Source of the DNA: Pseudomonadota bacterium
GTDB lineage: Bacteria; Pseudomonadota; Gammaproteobacteria; Burkholderiales; Burkholderiaceae_D
Assembly (NCBI GenBank): GCA_023389425.1
Contig: JAEWEK010000068.1
Span: forward strand, 1-31,278
Reading direction: 5' to 3'
Length of the DNA: 31,278 nt
In this document: piece after piece, positions 21,535-29,493 of the stretch
Numbering within the stretch: the first letter of the stretch is position 1
Layout: each line of letters opens with the position of its first letter
Position numbers and translations under genes: made by a program
The notes under the pieces: generated by a model
Database searches by the model: none
What the model saw: the letters and a program-made list of their open reading frames with translations, nothing else
Told to the model about the DNA's origin: nothing

Positions 21535-22767
21535 ATGAATTCCACCGCGAACACCGCGGCGCGCCGCCATTCCGAGGCGATCAAGCAAGGCATTCCGACA
21601 TCGTCCATCAGCCTGGGGCTGACCCTCATCATGGCGGCGGCCTGCGGCATCGCCGTCGCCAACCTGTATTACAACCAACCGATGCTGGGCATCATCCAGG
21701 CAGCCTTCCCGGGCCAGCAATCGATCACGGCCTTCGTGCCGACCGCCACCCAGCTCGGCTACGCGATGGGGATGCTACTGCTCGTGCCGCTGGGCGACCG
21801 CTTCGAGCGCAAGCGCCTCATCCTGATCCAGTTCGGCGCGCTGATCCTGTCGCTGGCCGCCGTTGCGCTGGCGCCGACCGCCTGGTTCCTCATCCTCGCA
21901 TCGGTGCTGGTCGGCGTGTCGACCAGCGTGACCCAGCAGATCCTCCCCTTCGCCGCCGAATTGAGCGCGCCCAATCGCCGCGGCCACACCATCGGCATCG
22001 TCATGAGCGGCCTGCTGTGCGGCATCCTGCTGGGCCGCGCCTTCGCCGGCGCCGTCGCCGTGCATTACGGCTGGCGCGCGGTGTTCTGGCTCGGCCTCGT
22101 GATGGCCGTGCTGCTGGCGATGGTACTCGCCCTCGTGCTGCCGCAGAGTCCGCCGAAAACCCAGGCCAGCTACGGCCAGCTCATCAAGTCGCTGGTCGAT
22201 CTGTGGCGCGAGGAACCGCAACTGCGCTACGCGACCATGATCCAGGCCAGCGTGTTCGCCTCGTTCAGCGCGTTCTGGACCATCCTCGCGCTGCAACTGG
22301 CGTCCGCCTACCGGCTCGGCGCCGACGTGGCCGGCATGTTCGGCGTCATCGGCACCGTGGGCGTATTGTTCGCGCCCTTCGCCGGCAAGATCGCCGACCG
22401 GCGCGGCCCGCACTTCGTCATTGGCCTCGCCGGCGCGACGATGATCGTGTCGTGGATTATTTTCGGCATCTGGGGCATGGTCGCGGGGCTGGTCGTCGGC
22501 CTGATCCTGCTGGACTTCGGCACGCAGGGCTCGCAGGTCTCGAACCAGCATGTGATCCAGGCGCTGCGCCCCGAAGCGCGCAACCGCCTGAATGCGACGA
22601 TGATGAGCGGCGCCTTCCTCGGCGGCGCGATGGGTTCGGCTGCGGCCAGCCTGGCCTGGCAATTCGCGGGCTGGACCGCGGTGTGTCTGCTCGGCGCTGG
22701 GTTTTCAGCGTTGGCGTTGGGGATACATTCGATCGGCCGGCGCGCGGCCGTTACTTCGGGCAGGTGA
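21535..22767 (+). CDS. MFS transporter
   Basis: 410 residues from ATG 21535, with GGAG eight bases upstream. About twelve membrane segments alternate with short loops. The motif A-like loop after segment 2 reads VPLGDRFERKRLILIQFG, and a second copy in the other half reads GKIADRRGPHFVIGL. The early segment AACGIAVANLYYNQPMLGII is characteristic of a proteobacterial MFS subgroup (YnfM/SotB-like drug or metabolite exporters). It works in the inner membrane using the proton gradient. The divergent LysR gene and its box suggest inducible expression. Its last 17 bases overlap the 3' end of the convergent gene at 22751. Substrate unknown. Confidence 0.94.
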   Translation: MNSTANTAARRHSEAIKQGIPTSSISLGLTLIMAAACGIAVANLYYNQPMLGIIQAAFPGQQSITAFVPTATQLGYAMGMLLLVPLGDRFERKRLILIQFGALILSLAAVALAPTAWFLILASVLVGVSTSVTQQILPFAAELSAPNRRGHTIGIVMSGLLCGILLGRAFAGAVAVHYGWRAVFWLGLVMAVLLAMVLALVLPQSPPKTQASYGQLIKSLVDLWREEPQLRYATMIQASVFASFSAFWTILALQLASAYRLGADVAGMFGVIGTVGVLFAPFAGKIADRRGPHFVIGLAGATMIVSWIIFGIWGMVAGLVVGLILLDFGTQGSQVSNQHVIQALRPEARNRLNATMMSGAFLGGAMGSAAASLAWQFAGWTAVCLLGAGFSALALGIHSIGRRAAVTSGR

Positions 22768-23113
22768 TCACATGCCGATTCCTGCGTTCCCACTCATACT
22801 GGTCGATCCCGATCCTTGGCGAAAAAATCTTGACGCAATATTCGCCAGTGCCATTCGAGATCTTGTATAAGCGCTCGCCCGTCACCGGCATCGTCGTTTC
22901 CGTTACCTTGGCGATCCCGTGCCATTTTGGCGCCATCGCAGCTTCGATCGCGGAGCGCAGGCGCGCAGTGGATGAATCGGGCGAAACCGACAGCGGTTTC
23001 GATGCTTCCTTCTCGCCCGGCTGTGCTGGCGCCGCCGGACTCTCCGCCGCCGATTGCGCCTGCACCGCACCATGCAGCGCGACAAAGGCGATCAGTCCAA
23101 GACGCCGCTTCAC
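22751..23113 (-). CDS. Small secreted hypothetical protein
   Basis: 120 residues from GTG 23113, which begins a clean signal peptide (KRRLGLIAFVALHGAVQA, cleavage near QS). An ATG at 23164 with GGAGAA close upstream would add 17 residues, so the start is uncertain. A Pro/Ser/Glu-rich linker is followed by a compact domain: LRSAIEAAMAPKWHGIAKVT, then ERLYKISNGTGEYCVKIF and RNRHVITCP. The two Cys probably form a disulfide. Similar small periplasmic proteins occur in this bacterial family, but I know no function. Its stop lies within the end of the convergent MFS gene (17-base overlap). Confidence 0.75.
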   Translation of the reverse strand: MKRRLGLIAFVALHGAVQAQSAAESPAAPAQPGEKEASKPLSVSPDSSTARLRSAIEAAMAPKWHGIAKVTETTMPVTGERLYKISNGTGEYCVKIFSPRIGIDQYEWERRNRHVITCPK

Positions 23114-23244
23114 CGATTGACCGCCCGAGCAAACTGCAGCAAATCGGGCAAACCTGGCATGCATGGCTTCTCCGCGTATTGATTGACGAGCATGCAGAAT
23201 ACCCGTTTGCCCGTCAAACATTGTCGCGGAATATCACCAACTGC

Positions 23245-23448
23245 TCAGGCCTTGCGCTCGAGGACTTCATAACCGGCCTCGCCGATGGCGTCGGCGATCT
23301 CATCGAGGCCGGCCTGGCTGTCCACGCGCACCTTCTTGCTGGCGAGGTCGATATCGACCGTGGCGTCCTTGTCGACCGCCTGCACCGACTTGGTCACGCG
23401 GCTCACGCAATGGCCGCAGCTCATGCCGTCTACCGTCAATTCGTACAT
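23245..23448 (-). CDS. copZ: Possible separately translated CopZ copper chaperone (internal start)
   Basis: A 67-residue product would start at ATG 23448 in the same frame as copA. AGGAGA lies 7 bases upstream, a strong site that has no reason to exist inside a coding region. The product MYELTVDGMSCGHCVSRVTK and onward is a full heavy-metal-associated domain of normal CopZ length with the Cys-x-x-Cys copper site. It would deliver Cu(I) to CopA or its regulator. Both the fused and the free form may be made. Independent translation is inference from the ribosome-binding site. Confidence 0.6.
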   Translation of the reverse strand: MYELTVDGMSCGHCVSRVTKSVQAVDKDATVDIDLASKKVRVDSQAGLDEIADAIGEAGYEVLERKA

Positions 23449-25689
23449 CGTCGTTTCTCCTGTTGGGTTGAGTAAATGCTCCTGTTGGCGTGCGGGCGCG
23501 GGATGCCAGCGCCGCAGCAGCAAGGCGTTGCTGACCACGCTGACCGAGCTGAGCGCCATCGCCGCGCCGGCGATTACCGGACTGAGCATGCCAAGCGCCG
23601 CGAGCGGAATGCCGATCACGTTGTACACGAAGGCCCAGGCCAGGTTCTGCCGGATCTTGCGATAGGTGCGGTGCGACACCTCGATCGCGTCCGCCACCAG
23701 CGCCGGATCGCCGCGCATCAGCGTGATGCCGGCCGTGTGCATCGCGACGTCGGTGCCGCTGGCCATCGCGATGCCGACGTCGGCGGCCGCCAATGCCGGC
23801 GCGTCGTTGATGCCGTCACCGACCATCGCCACCGTTTTGCCGGACGCCATGGCCTCCGTCACGGCGCGCGCCTTGTCGCCCGGGAGTACCTCAGCGACCA
23901 CATTGCGAATGCCGAGCGCGCCCGCGATGGCCCGCGCGCTGCCCCAGTTATCGCCGGTCAGCATCATCGAATCGATACCCATGGCGGCCAGGCGCGTCAC
24001 CGCTGCCGCGGCCGAGGCCTTGGGGCGGTCGCCGAAAACGATCAGGCCTTCGACGCGGATGCCGCTACCGTCCTTGGTCGCCAGCCACGACACCGTACGG
24101 CCGGCTCCCTCGTGTTTCGCGGCGCGGGCAAGCAAGGCATCGACCGGCGCGCGGAGCTCACGCATCAGGCGCAGATTGCCGAGATAAAGCGTGTTGCCCT
24201 CGGCATCCGCCTGCACGCCACGGCCTGCCAGCGCGGCCGCATTCGTGGCGGCGAGCAATTGCACGCCACGTTCCTGCGCTGCTGCGGCGACCGCGCGCGC
24301 CAAGGGATGCTCGCTGTACTGTTGCACGGCCCACGCAAGCTGCAGCACGCGCGGCGTATCGTCGCCCTCCACCGCCACCACCTGCGGCCTGCCCTCGGTC
24401 AGCGTGCCGGTCTTGTCGAACACGACCAGTTGGATGGCGTGCGCGGTCTCGAGCGCTTCCGCGTCCTTGATCAGGATGCCATGGCGCGCCGCCGTGCCGG
24501 TGCCGACCATGATCGAGGTCGGCGTCGCCAGGCCGAGCGCACAGGGACAGGCGATCACCTGCACCGCGACCGCATTCAGCAGCGCCTGCTGCCAGTCGCC
24601 CGTCGACAGCCCCCAGCCGAGCAAGGTTCCCAGCGACGCCAGCAACACGGCCGGCACGAACACGGCACTGACCTTGTCCACCAGGCGCTGGATCGGCGCC
24701 TTGACCGCCTGGGCGTCCTCGACGAGGCGAATGATATGCGACAGCATCGATTCGGCGCCGACGGCGGTCGCCTGCACCAGCAGCATGCCTTCGCCATTGA
24801 CGGCGCCGCCGGTGACCTTGTCGCCAGCCTGTTTCGCCACCGGCAGACTCTCGCCCGTCAACAGCGACTCGTCGAGATGGCTGCTGCCTTCCATCACTAG
24901 CCCGTCGGCGGGCACGCGGGCGCCGGGACGGACGACCAGCAAATCGCCCTTGCGCAATTGGTCGAGCGCAACGGTCACGTCGCCGCCGGCGCGGCGCACG
25001 ATCGCTTCCGTGGCGCGCAAGGATTCCAGCGCGCGGATCGATTCCACGGTCTGGCGCTTGGCGCCGCCTTCGAGCCACTTGCCCAGCAAGACCAGCGTGA
25101 TGACGACTGCGGACGATTCGAAATACAGGTCGCCCATGCCTCCGGCGTTCCCGCTCAGCAGAAGGTAGAGCGACAGTCCGTAGGCCGCGCTGGTGCCGAT
25201 GGCGACCAGCAAATCCATATTGCCGCTGAATGCGCGCAGCGCTTTCCAGCCGGCGCGGTAGAAGCGCGCGCCGAGCCAGAACTGCACCGGCGTCGCCAGC
25301 GCCAGTTGCAGCCAGCCCGGCAGCATCCAGTGCGCGCCGGACAGCTCGCCCAGCATCGGCAGCACCAGCGGCAGGCTGAACGCGGCGGCTGCCGCCACCG
25401 GCCACCACGACGGGACGCGCGGTGCGGCGTCGGCCGGTGTCGGCTGGTCGCGGTCCAGCGGCGCGGCCTCGTAGCCGGCCCTGTCCACGGCTGCCACGAT
25501 CGCCTGCGGGTCGGTTCCCGGCGCGGCATGCACCGCCGCCTGTTCGGTCGCCAGGTTGACAGCGGCATCGGCCACGCCGGGCACGGCCCGGATCGCCTTT
25601 TCGACCCGTGCCACGCACGAGGCGCAGGTCATCCCTGCGATGCGAAAATCCAGCGCGACGCTGTCCGCTCCCTTGCCAAGGTCTTGCAT
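23245..25689 (-). CDS. copA: Copper P1B-type ATPase fused to a CopZ domain
   Basis: 814 residues from ATG 25689, preceded by GGGGAG. The N-terminal heavy-metal domain has MTCASC (20-25). Transport core: TGES (278-281), membrane motif CPC (381-383), DKTGT with phosphorylated Asp425, SEHPLA with His461 and GDGINDAP further on. This is a complete Cu(I) exporter of about 747 residues. Instead of stopping, the frame runs through a linker (RRWHPAPARQQEHLLNPTGE) into a 67-residue CopZ domain with MSCGHC. The linker encodes what looks like the ribosome-binding site of a once separate copZ. A CueR-type promoter lies at 25717-25747. ATP-driven export of Cu(I) across the inner membrane is firm by family; the fusion is seen in the sequence. 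Confidence 0.94.
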   Translation of the reverse strand: MQDLGKGADSVALDFRIAGMTCASCVARVEKAIRAVPGVADAAVNLATEQAAVHAAPGTDPQAIVAAVDRAGYEAAPLDRDQPTPADAAPRVPSWWPVAAAAAFSLPLVLPMLGELSGAHWMLPGWLQLALATPVQFWLGARFYRAGWKALRAFSGNMDLLVAIGTSAAYGLSLYLLLSGNAGGMGDLYFESSAVVITLVLLGKWLEGGAKRQTVESIRALESLRATEAIVRRAGGDVTVALDQLRKGDLLVVRPGARVPADGLVMEGSSHLDESLLTGESLPVAKQAGDKVTGGAVNGEGMLLVQATAVGAESMLSHIIRLVEDAQAVKAPIQRLVDKVSAVFVPAVLLASLGTLLGWGLSTGDWQQALLNAVAVQVIACPCALGLATPTSIMVGTGTAARHGILIKDAEALETAHAIQLVVFDKTGTLTEGRPQVVAVEGDDTPRVLQLAWAVQQYSEHPLARAVAAAAQERGVQLLAATNAAALAGRGVQADAEGNTLYLGNLRLMRELRAPVDALLARAAKHEGAGRTVSWLATKDGSGIRVEGLIVFGDRPKASAAAAVTRLAAMGIDSMMLTGDNWGSARAIAGALGIRNVVAEVLPGDKARAVTEAMASGKTVAMVGDGINDAPALAAADVGIAMASGTDVAMHTAGITLMRGDPALVADAIEVSHRTYRKIRQNLAWAFVYNVIGIPLAALGMLSPVIAGAAMALSSVSVVSNALLLRRWHPAPARQQEHLLNPTGETTMYELTVDGMSCGHCVSRVTKSVQAVDKDATVDIDLASKKVRVDSQAGLDEIADAIGEAGYEVLERKA

Positions 25690-25716
25690 GCACGGCTCCC
25701 CTTATCCGATGGATAC

Positions 25717-25747
25717 AGGATAAACCTTGTCCGCGTAGGAAGGTCAA
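25717..25747 (-). promoter_or_regulatory. CueR/MerR-type copper promoter of copA
   Basis: On the minus strand TTGACC (-35) and TATCCT (-10) are separated by 19 bases, the long spacer typical of MerR-family control. The spacer region holds the dyad ACCTTCC ... ACAAGGT, close to the CueR pattern of copA promoters. The start site would be near 25710, about 20 bases before the ATG. A cueR gene is not present in the window. Confidence 0.82.
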
Positions 25748-26739
25748 GTCCTGGCGAGGGGGCGCAGCACGTAGCGCAGGTCGGCCCGGTCGGGACCGGC
25801 GCCGGGATCGGCAAGGAAGCTGTCGAGGCCGAGGCGGCCGGGGCCGTCGAGCGTGACCGTATCGGCGTCCGCCGCGCGCAGGATCACCACGACCTCATAC
25901 GCCAGCATCGGTTCGGCAGCGAGCGCAAGCAGATCCGCCAGGGCGCGCGCGGATGAACGCCCCGGCAGGAAGCATTCGTAGGCGTCGCGGGCAAGCGGAC
26001 CGAGCCAGACGCGGACCCGCAGGTCCGGCCGCCAACAACGCGCCCCGGCAACCGCGTTGTCGCCGAGCGCGGCGTTCGAGCGGCCAAGCGTGGTCTGTTC
26101 TTCCCGCGACATGTCATCCCAGTAATCGACCATCTCCTCGACCCGCACCGCCACATTGAACAGGCCGGCCAGGATGGCGCCGAGGACCACCGACGAGACC
26201 GGACGCTGCTGCAGCAGGCCCGCGTACAAGGCGATCGCGTCGGCGGGCACCTTGCCGTTGGCGCGACCCGCAATGGCGAGCAGCAGCGGACGGTAGCCAT
26301 CGTCGTCCGCGTCGATCATGGTGTCGGCACGGTATTTGCGCCAGGCCAGGTAGAACAGGGCGATCATCCGGTTGGCGAGCATGTCGAGGAAAGCGCGCGG
26401 CGCCTCGTCGTGTTCGCTGCGTTCCCATGCGGCGATGCGCTCGGTGAAGTGGGCCGGCAAGGCGCCGTGCGCGCCGAGCATGCCCATGAACGCGGCGGTC
26501 ATGACGAACTGCTGCGTTTGCGCGTCGAACTGCAGCGCCTCGATCTCGCTTGCGGGAAAAGCCAGCGAGAGGCTGTTACGAAAGCGCAACTGCGCGGCCA
26601 GCGCCTGATCCGGCGGCACGCCCTGCTCGGCCAGCCATTGCAGCACGAGGCGCACCGCCTGGAAGAAGCCGAAGCGCTGCGGCTCGGCCAGCAGTTGCGC
26701 GATTACGCTTTGGTCTGCTCGGCGGTGCGCGGGTGGCAT
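25744..26739 (-). CDS. tssG: Type VI secretion baseplate subunit TssG
   Basis: 331 residues from ATG 26739, chosen for AGGAGA upstream and for the family-like start (SVIAQLLAEPQRFGFFQAVRLV). Further TssG/ImpH features are LRFRNSLSLAFPASEIEAL, a middle GMLGAHGALPAHFTERI, which is highly typical, and FLDMLANRMIALFYLAWRKYR. TssG forms part of the TssEFGK baseplate wedge in the cytoplasm. Its start overlaps the tssF end by 37 bases, so translation is coupled. It ends just downstream of the copA promoter, with its stop codon touching the -35 element. No other T6SS gene follows. Confidence 0.95.
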   Translation of the reverse strand: MPPAHRRADQSVIAQLLAEPQRFGFFQAVRLVLQWLAEQGVPPDQALAAQLRFRNSLSLAFPASEIEALQFDAQTQQFVMTAAFMGMLGAHGALPAHFTERIAAWERSEHDEAPRAFLDMLANRMIALFYLAWRKYRADTMIDADDDGYRPLLLAIAGRANGKVPADAIALYAGLLQQRPVSSVVLGAILAGLFNVAVRVEEMVDYWDDMSREEQTTLGRSNAALGDNAVAGARCWRPDLRVRVWLGPLARDAYECFLPGRSSARALADLLALAAEPMLAYEVVVILRAADADTVTLDGPGRLGLDSFLADPGAGPDRADLRYVLRPLART

Positions 26740-28526
26740 CGGATGATCTCCTGCCCGGTCTGCCCGGACACGACCGTCAGCTGGGTGTAGCAGTTGAGCT
26801 GGGCGTTCATCGCGAAGTAGCGCTCCATGACTTGCGCGAATATGTAGAGGCTGCTGCCGGTGAAGGCGGTTTCGTCGACCGTCATGCGGATTTCGATGCC
26901 GGGCATCAGCGTGGACGCGGGCAGCGTCTTCACCCAGCCGCGCACCAGGCTGTGTTCGAGGCCCGTTACGCCGCCGATCAGCCGCCGCGAGGCCGGGGAA
27001 CGCACCACGTCGTACAGCGCGAGCATCTTCTGGAAGTCGGCCAGTCCGGCATCCGTCAGCCGGCCGTAGCACAGCGCGAGCTGCGACACCAGCCGCCAGT
27101 GCGCGCCCATGCCGGACTCGAATCGGTGGCTGGCCGTGGGCTTGCGCAGCAGGCGGATCGGCGTCGCCGACATGCCCTCGGCGCGCAGGTCGCCCTCGGG
27201 CTGTCCGTAGCGCAGGCGCGACGGCAGGTCGCGGTTGGTGCAGGTCAGTTCGGTGGACAGGGTGGCGCTGCCAGGCACGGCCGGACTGAATGCGGCGTCG
27301 AGCAGGGAAATGCGCATGTCGTGGCCCGGACTGGCGGCGGCGATGGCTTCGTCGCGCCGGATCAGCCAGTAGTTGCGCGCCACGCCGGCCGGCGCATCCT
27401 GCCCTACCGCGTACAGCGGGTACACATCGACAATCCGGCCGCCACCCGCGCCGTCGCGCAGCAGGCGCACCTGGTTCACGCTGTACACCTCATAGGCGGA
27501 CGCGTGGGCGGCATCCGCCAGCAGCGCATAGTCGGCACTGGTATGCGACAGCTGGAAAGGCACGCCGGGCTTGTCGAAGAGATTGATGACCGGGGTGCAG
27601 CCGGTCAGCAGATGCGTGGCCGACAGCGTGGCAAGCAGGCGCGCCTCGTTCGAATCGCCGGCGACGCCGGACAGCGGCAGGTGCAGGGCAAATCGCCGGC
27701 AGCGTGCGGGCAGCAGCGGGCGCAGCGCGGAAAGATCGAGGTCGATGAAGTGGAACTTATCGGGATACGCAAAGTATTCGGTCAGCAGGCGGAACGCGGG
27801 GTGCGAGCGCGACGGAAACGGCAGCATCGCGTCCGCCTCCGAAAGACCCGCAAGCCGCAGCGGGACCTGCGCGAGCTGTTGCCAGGTGCCGCCGTCGGCT
27901 TGCACGAAGGCGGCGGCGGCATGCAGGAACAGCGCATCGATCAGCGCCGCCCGCAGCGACGCTTCGCCATCCACGAACAGGCGCAGCGTGGATGCTTCGG
28001 CGCCAATGCCGGCCCCTGCCGCGGTCGATTCGATCGTCAGCGACAGGCAGCCGCTGGTCCCAGGCGGCAGGCGCAGTGCGCGCGGCGCGTTCACGACGCT
28101 GGCGTAGCCGGCGCCCGTCACCGCCAGTGGCGACAGGCTGGCGTCGTACACGGTACGGAACTGGCAGACGATATTCTCTACCTGCGCCGATTGCAGTACC
28201 GTGCCGCGCGGCAGCGTGCTGGCGCCGGACGCGCTCCCTCCTGCCAGCTGCGCAATCGAATAGGACGGCAGCGGGCGCAGGAAATGCGGGTACAGGCTCT
28301 CCAGCAGCGATTCGGTGAACTTGGGATAGTCGTCGTCCAGCCGCTTGCGGATGCGCGCGCTCATCAGGGCCACCGACTGGATCAGTTGGGCAACGCTGGG
28401 GTCCTCCTGGACTTCACCATTGATGTGCAGCTCGCCGGCCGGCTTGGGATAGCGCTTGCGAAACTCGCGCGCATAGGCGCCGAACAGGCCCAGCTCCTCC
28501 TCGAAATAGCGCAACAGCTCGTCCAT
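26703..28526 (-). CDS. tssF: Type VI secretion baseplate subunit TssF
   Basis: 607 residues from ATG 28526 (GGGG-rich site upstream), a normal length. The N-terminus MDELLRYFEEELGLFGAYAR and the segment RYPKPAGELHINGEVQEDPSVAQLIQSVALMSARIRKRLDDD, followed by LLESLYPHFLRPLPS, are classical TssF/VasA features. The C-terminus includes GSSLYIFAQVMERYFAMNAQLN and ends in a Trp-less short tail. Two copies per wedge assemble with TssG on the cytoplasmic baseplate. The pair tssF-tssG stands alone here: neither tssABC, tssE, tssK nor clpV is in the window. A regulator gene lies 70 bases upstream on the same strand. Confidence 0.96.
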   Translation of the reverse strand: MDELLRYFEEELGLFGAYAREFRKRYPKPAGELHINGEVQEDPSVAQLIQSVALMSARIRKRLDDDYPKFTESLLESLYPHFLRPLPSYSIAQLAGGSASGASTLPRGTVLQSAQVENIVCQFRTVYDASLSPLAVTGAGYASVVNAPRALRLPPGTSGCLSLTIESTAAGAGIGAEASTLRLFVDGEASLRAALIDALFLHAAAAFVQADGGTWQQLAQVPLRLAGLSEADAMLPFPSRSHPAFRLLTEYFAYPDKFHFIDLDLSALRPLLPARCRRFALHLPLSGVAGDSNEARLLATLSATHLLTGCTPVINLFDKPGVPFQLSHTSADYALLADAAHASAYEVYSVNQVRLLRDGAGGGRIVDVYPLYAVGQDAPAGVARNYWLIRRDEAIAAASPGHDMRISLLDAAFSPAVPGSATLSTELTCTNRDLPSRLRYGQPEGDLRAEGMSATPIRLLRKPTASHRFESGMGAHWRLVSQLALCYGRLTDAGLADFQKMLALYDVVRSPASRRLIGGVTGLEHSLVRGWVKTLPASTLMPGIEIRMTVDETAFTGSSLYIFAQVMERYFAMNAQLNCYTQLTVVSGQTGQEIIRCHPRTAEQTKA

Positions 28527-28581
28527 CCCCGCCCCGCCCGGTTGCCTGAGATCAATCGATGCTCCCACGCAAAGCCTGGGG

Positions 28582-28596
28582 CTGCGTTGAGCGCAG
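28582..28596 (-). terminator. Small hairpin directly after the FixJ-like gene
   Basis: CTGCG, loop TTGAG, CGCAG touches the stop codon at 28597. A 5-bp stem without a T-run is weak, so read-through into tssF remains possible. Confidence 0.3.
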
Positions 28597-29229
28597 TCAA
28601 ACGAGTCCGCGTACCACCACGCCGACCTCCAGTTCAAAGGTTTTGCGCACCAGCTCCGCCAGCGACGACGCGCCCATCTTTTCCATCGCCCGCGCCCGGT
28701 GCACCTTGATCGTCTTTTCCGCCACGCCGAGATCGGCCGCGATCTGTTTGTTCAGGCGGCCGCCGACCACGTGCTGCAACACCTGGTGCTCGCGCGGGGT
28801 CAGGGAGTCGAGCCGGCAGCGAATTGCCTGCAGCTCGCGCCGTACCCGCCGTCGCGTGGCGTCGCGCGCCAGCGCGGCATGCACGGCGCCCAGCAAGACG
28901 TCGTCGGCGCAGGGACGGGTGAGGAAATCCGCCGCCCCCGCCTTCATCGCCCGCACGCTGTCCGCGACCGCGCCGCAGCCCGTCATGAACACCAGCTCGC
29001 GCTCGCAGCCTGCGGCCAGCAGGGACTGCTGCAGCGCCAATCCGTCCAGGTCAGGCAGGCGCAGGTCGAGCACCACGCAGCCCGGCAGCTCGCGATCGTG
29101 CGAACGGAGGAAATCCACGGCGGCGCCAAACGCCTGCACCGCCAGACCGTCCGCTTCGAACAGCCGCCGCTGCGCCATGCGCACCGCCGCGTCGCCATCC
29201 ACCACGTACACCAACGGTACAGCGTCCAT
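28597..29229 (-). CDS. FixJ/NarL-like response regulator with altered receiver
   Basis: 210 residues from ATG 29229, six bases after GGAGG; ATG 29232 is directly adjacent and also possible. The receiver keeps the phosphoacceptor Asp (VVLDLRLPDLDG) and Thr (FMTGCG), but the acidic pair reads VVDGD, with one Asp replaced by Gly, and the conserved Lys is Arg in FLTRPC. The LuxR-type HTH (about 140-205) reads LTPREHQVLQHVVGGRLNKQIAADLGVAEKTIKVHRARAMEKMGA, as in FixJ. It may work with reduced or no phosphorylation. No kinase adjoins it. It lies upstream of tssF on the same strand and could control or be cotranscribed with tssFG (inference). Confidence 0.92.
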   Translation of the reverse strand: MDAVPLVYVVDGDAAVRMAQRRLFEADGLAVQAFGAAVDFLRSHDRELPGCVVLDLRLPDLDGLALQQSLLAAGCERELVFMTGCGAVADSVRAMKAGAADFLTRPCADDVLLGAVHAALARDATRRRVRRELQAIRCRLDSLTPREHQVLQHVVGGRLNKQIAADLGVAEKTIKVHRARAMEKMGASSLAELVRKTFELEVGVVVRGLV

Positions 29230-29493
29230 CATCGCCCTCCGCGCCGCCGCAGCGCCGGCCGCAGTCGCGCAAACCGCACAGATTCGGGACGATTCTAGAC
29301 GCGACGCCGACGACGCACGATCACCCGGCCAGCGGCTTTGATGTCCAACAAGCGAACGCAGATTTCCAGAACTTTGCCGAGCGACGGCGAACCAAGGTCA
29401 CGCTGCCCGAAAGTCCAATACCGTACGCGCTTCGCCCTGCCTATTCTGCAGGCAGTCCCGCATGGGTTTCGAACCACGCTTGCCGAGGTCATG
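29230..29493. other. Divergent intergenic region
   Basis: About 260 bases between the FixJ-like gene and the Ysc84 lipoprotein gene. No convincing promoter, repeat or short gene was found; an upstream in-frame extension of the lipoprotein gene is possible but lacks a ribosome-binding site. Confidence 0.4.

Noticed and set aside
26550..28709. 719-codon plus-strand frame opposite tssF/tssG
   Set aside because: It is an antisense shadow; the minus strand encodes well-conserved TssF and TssG.
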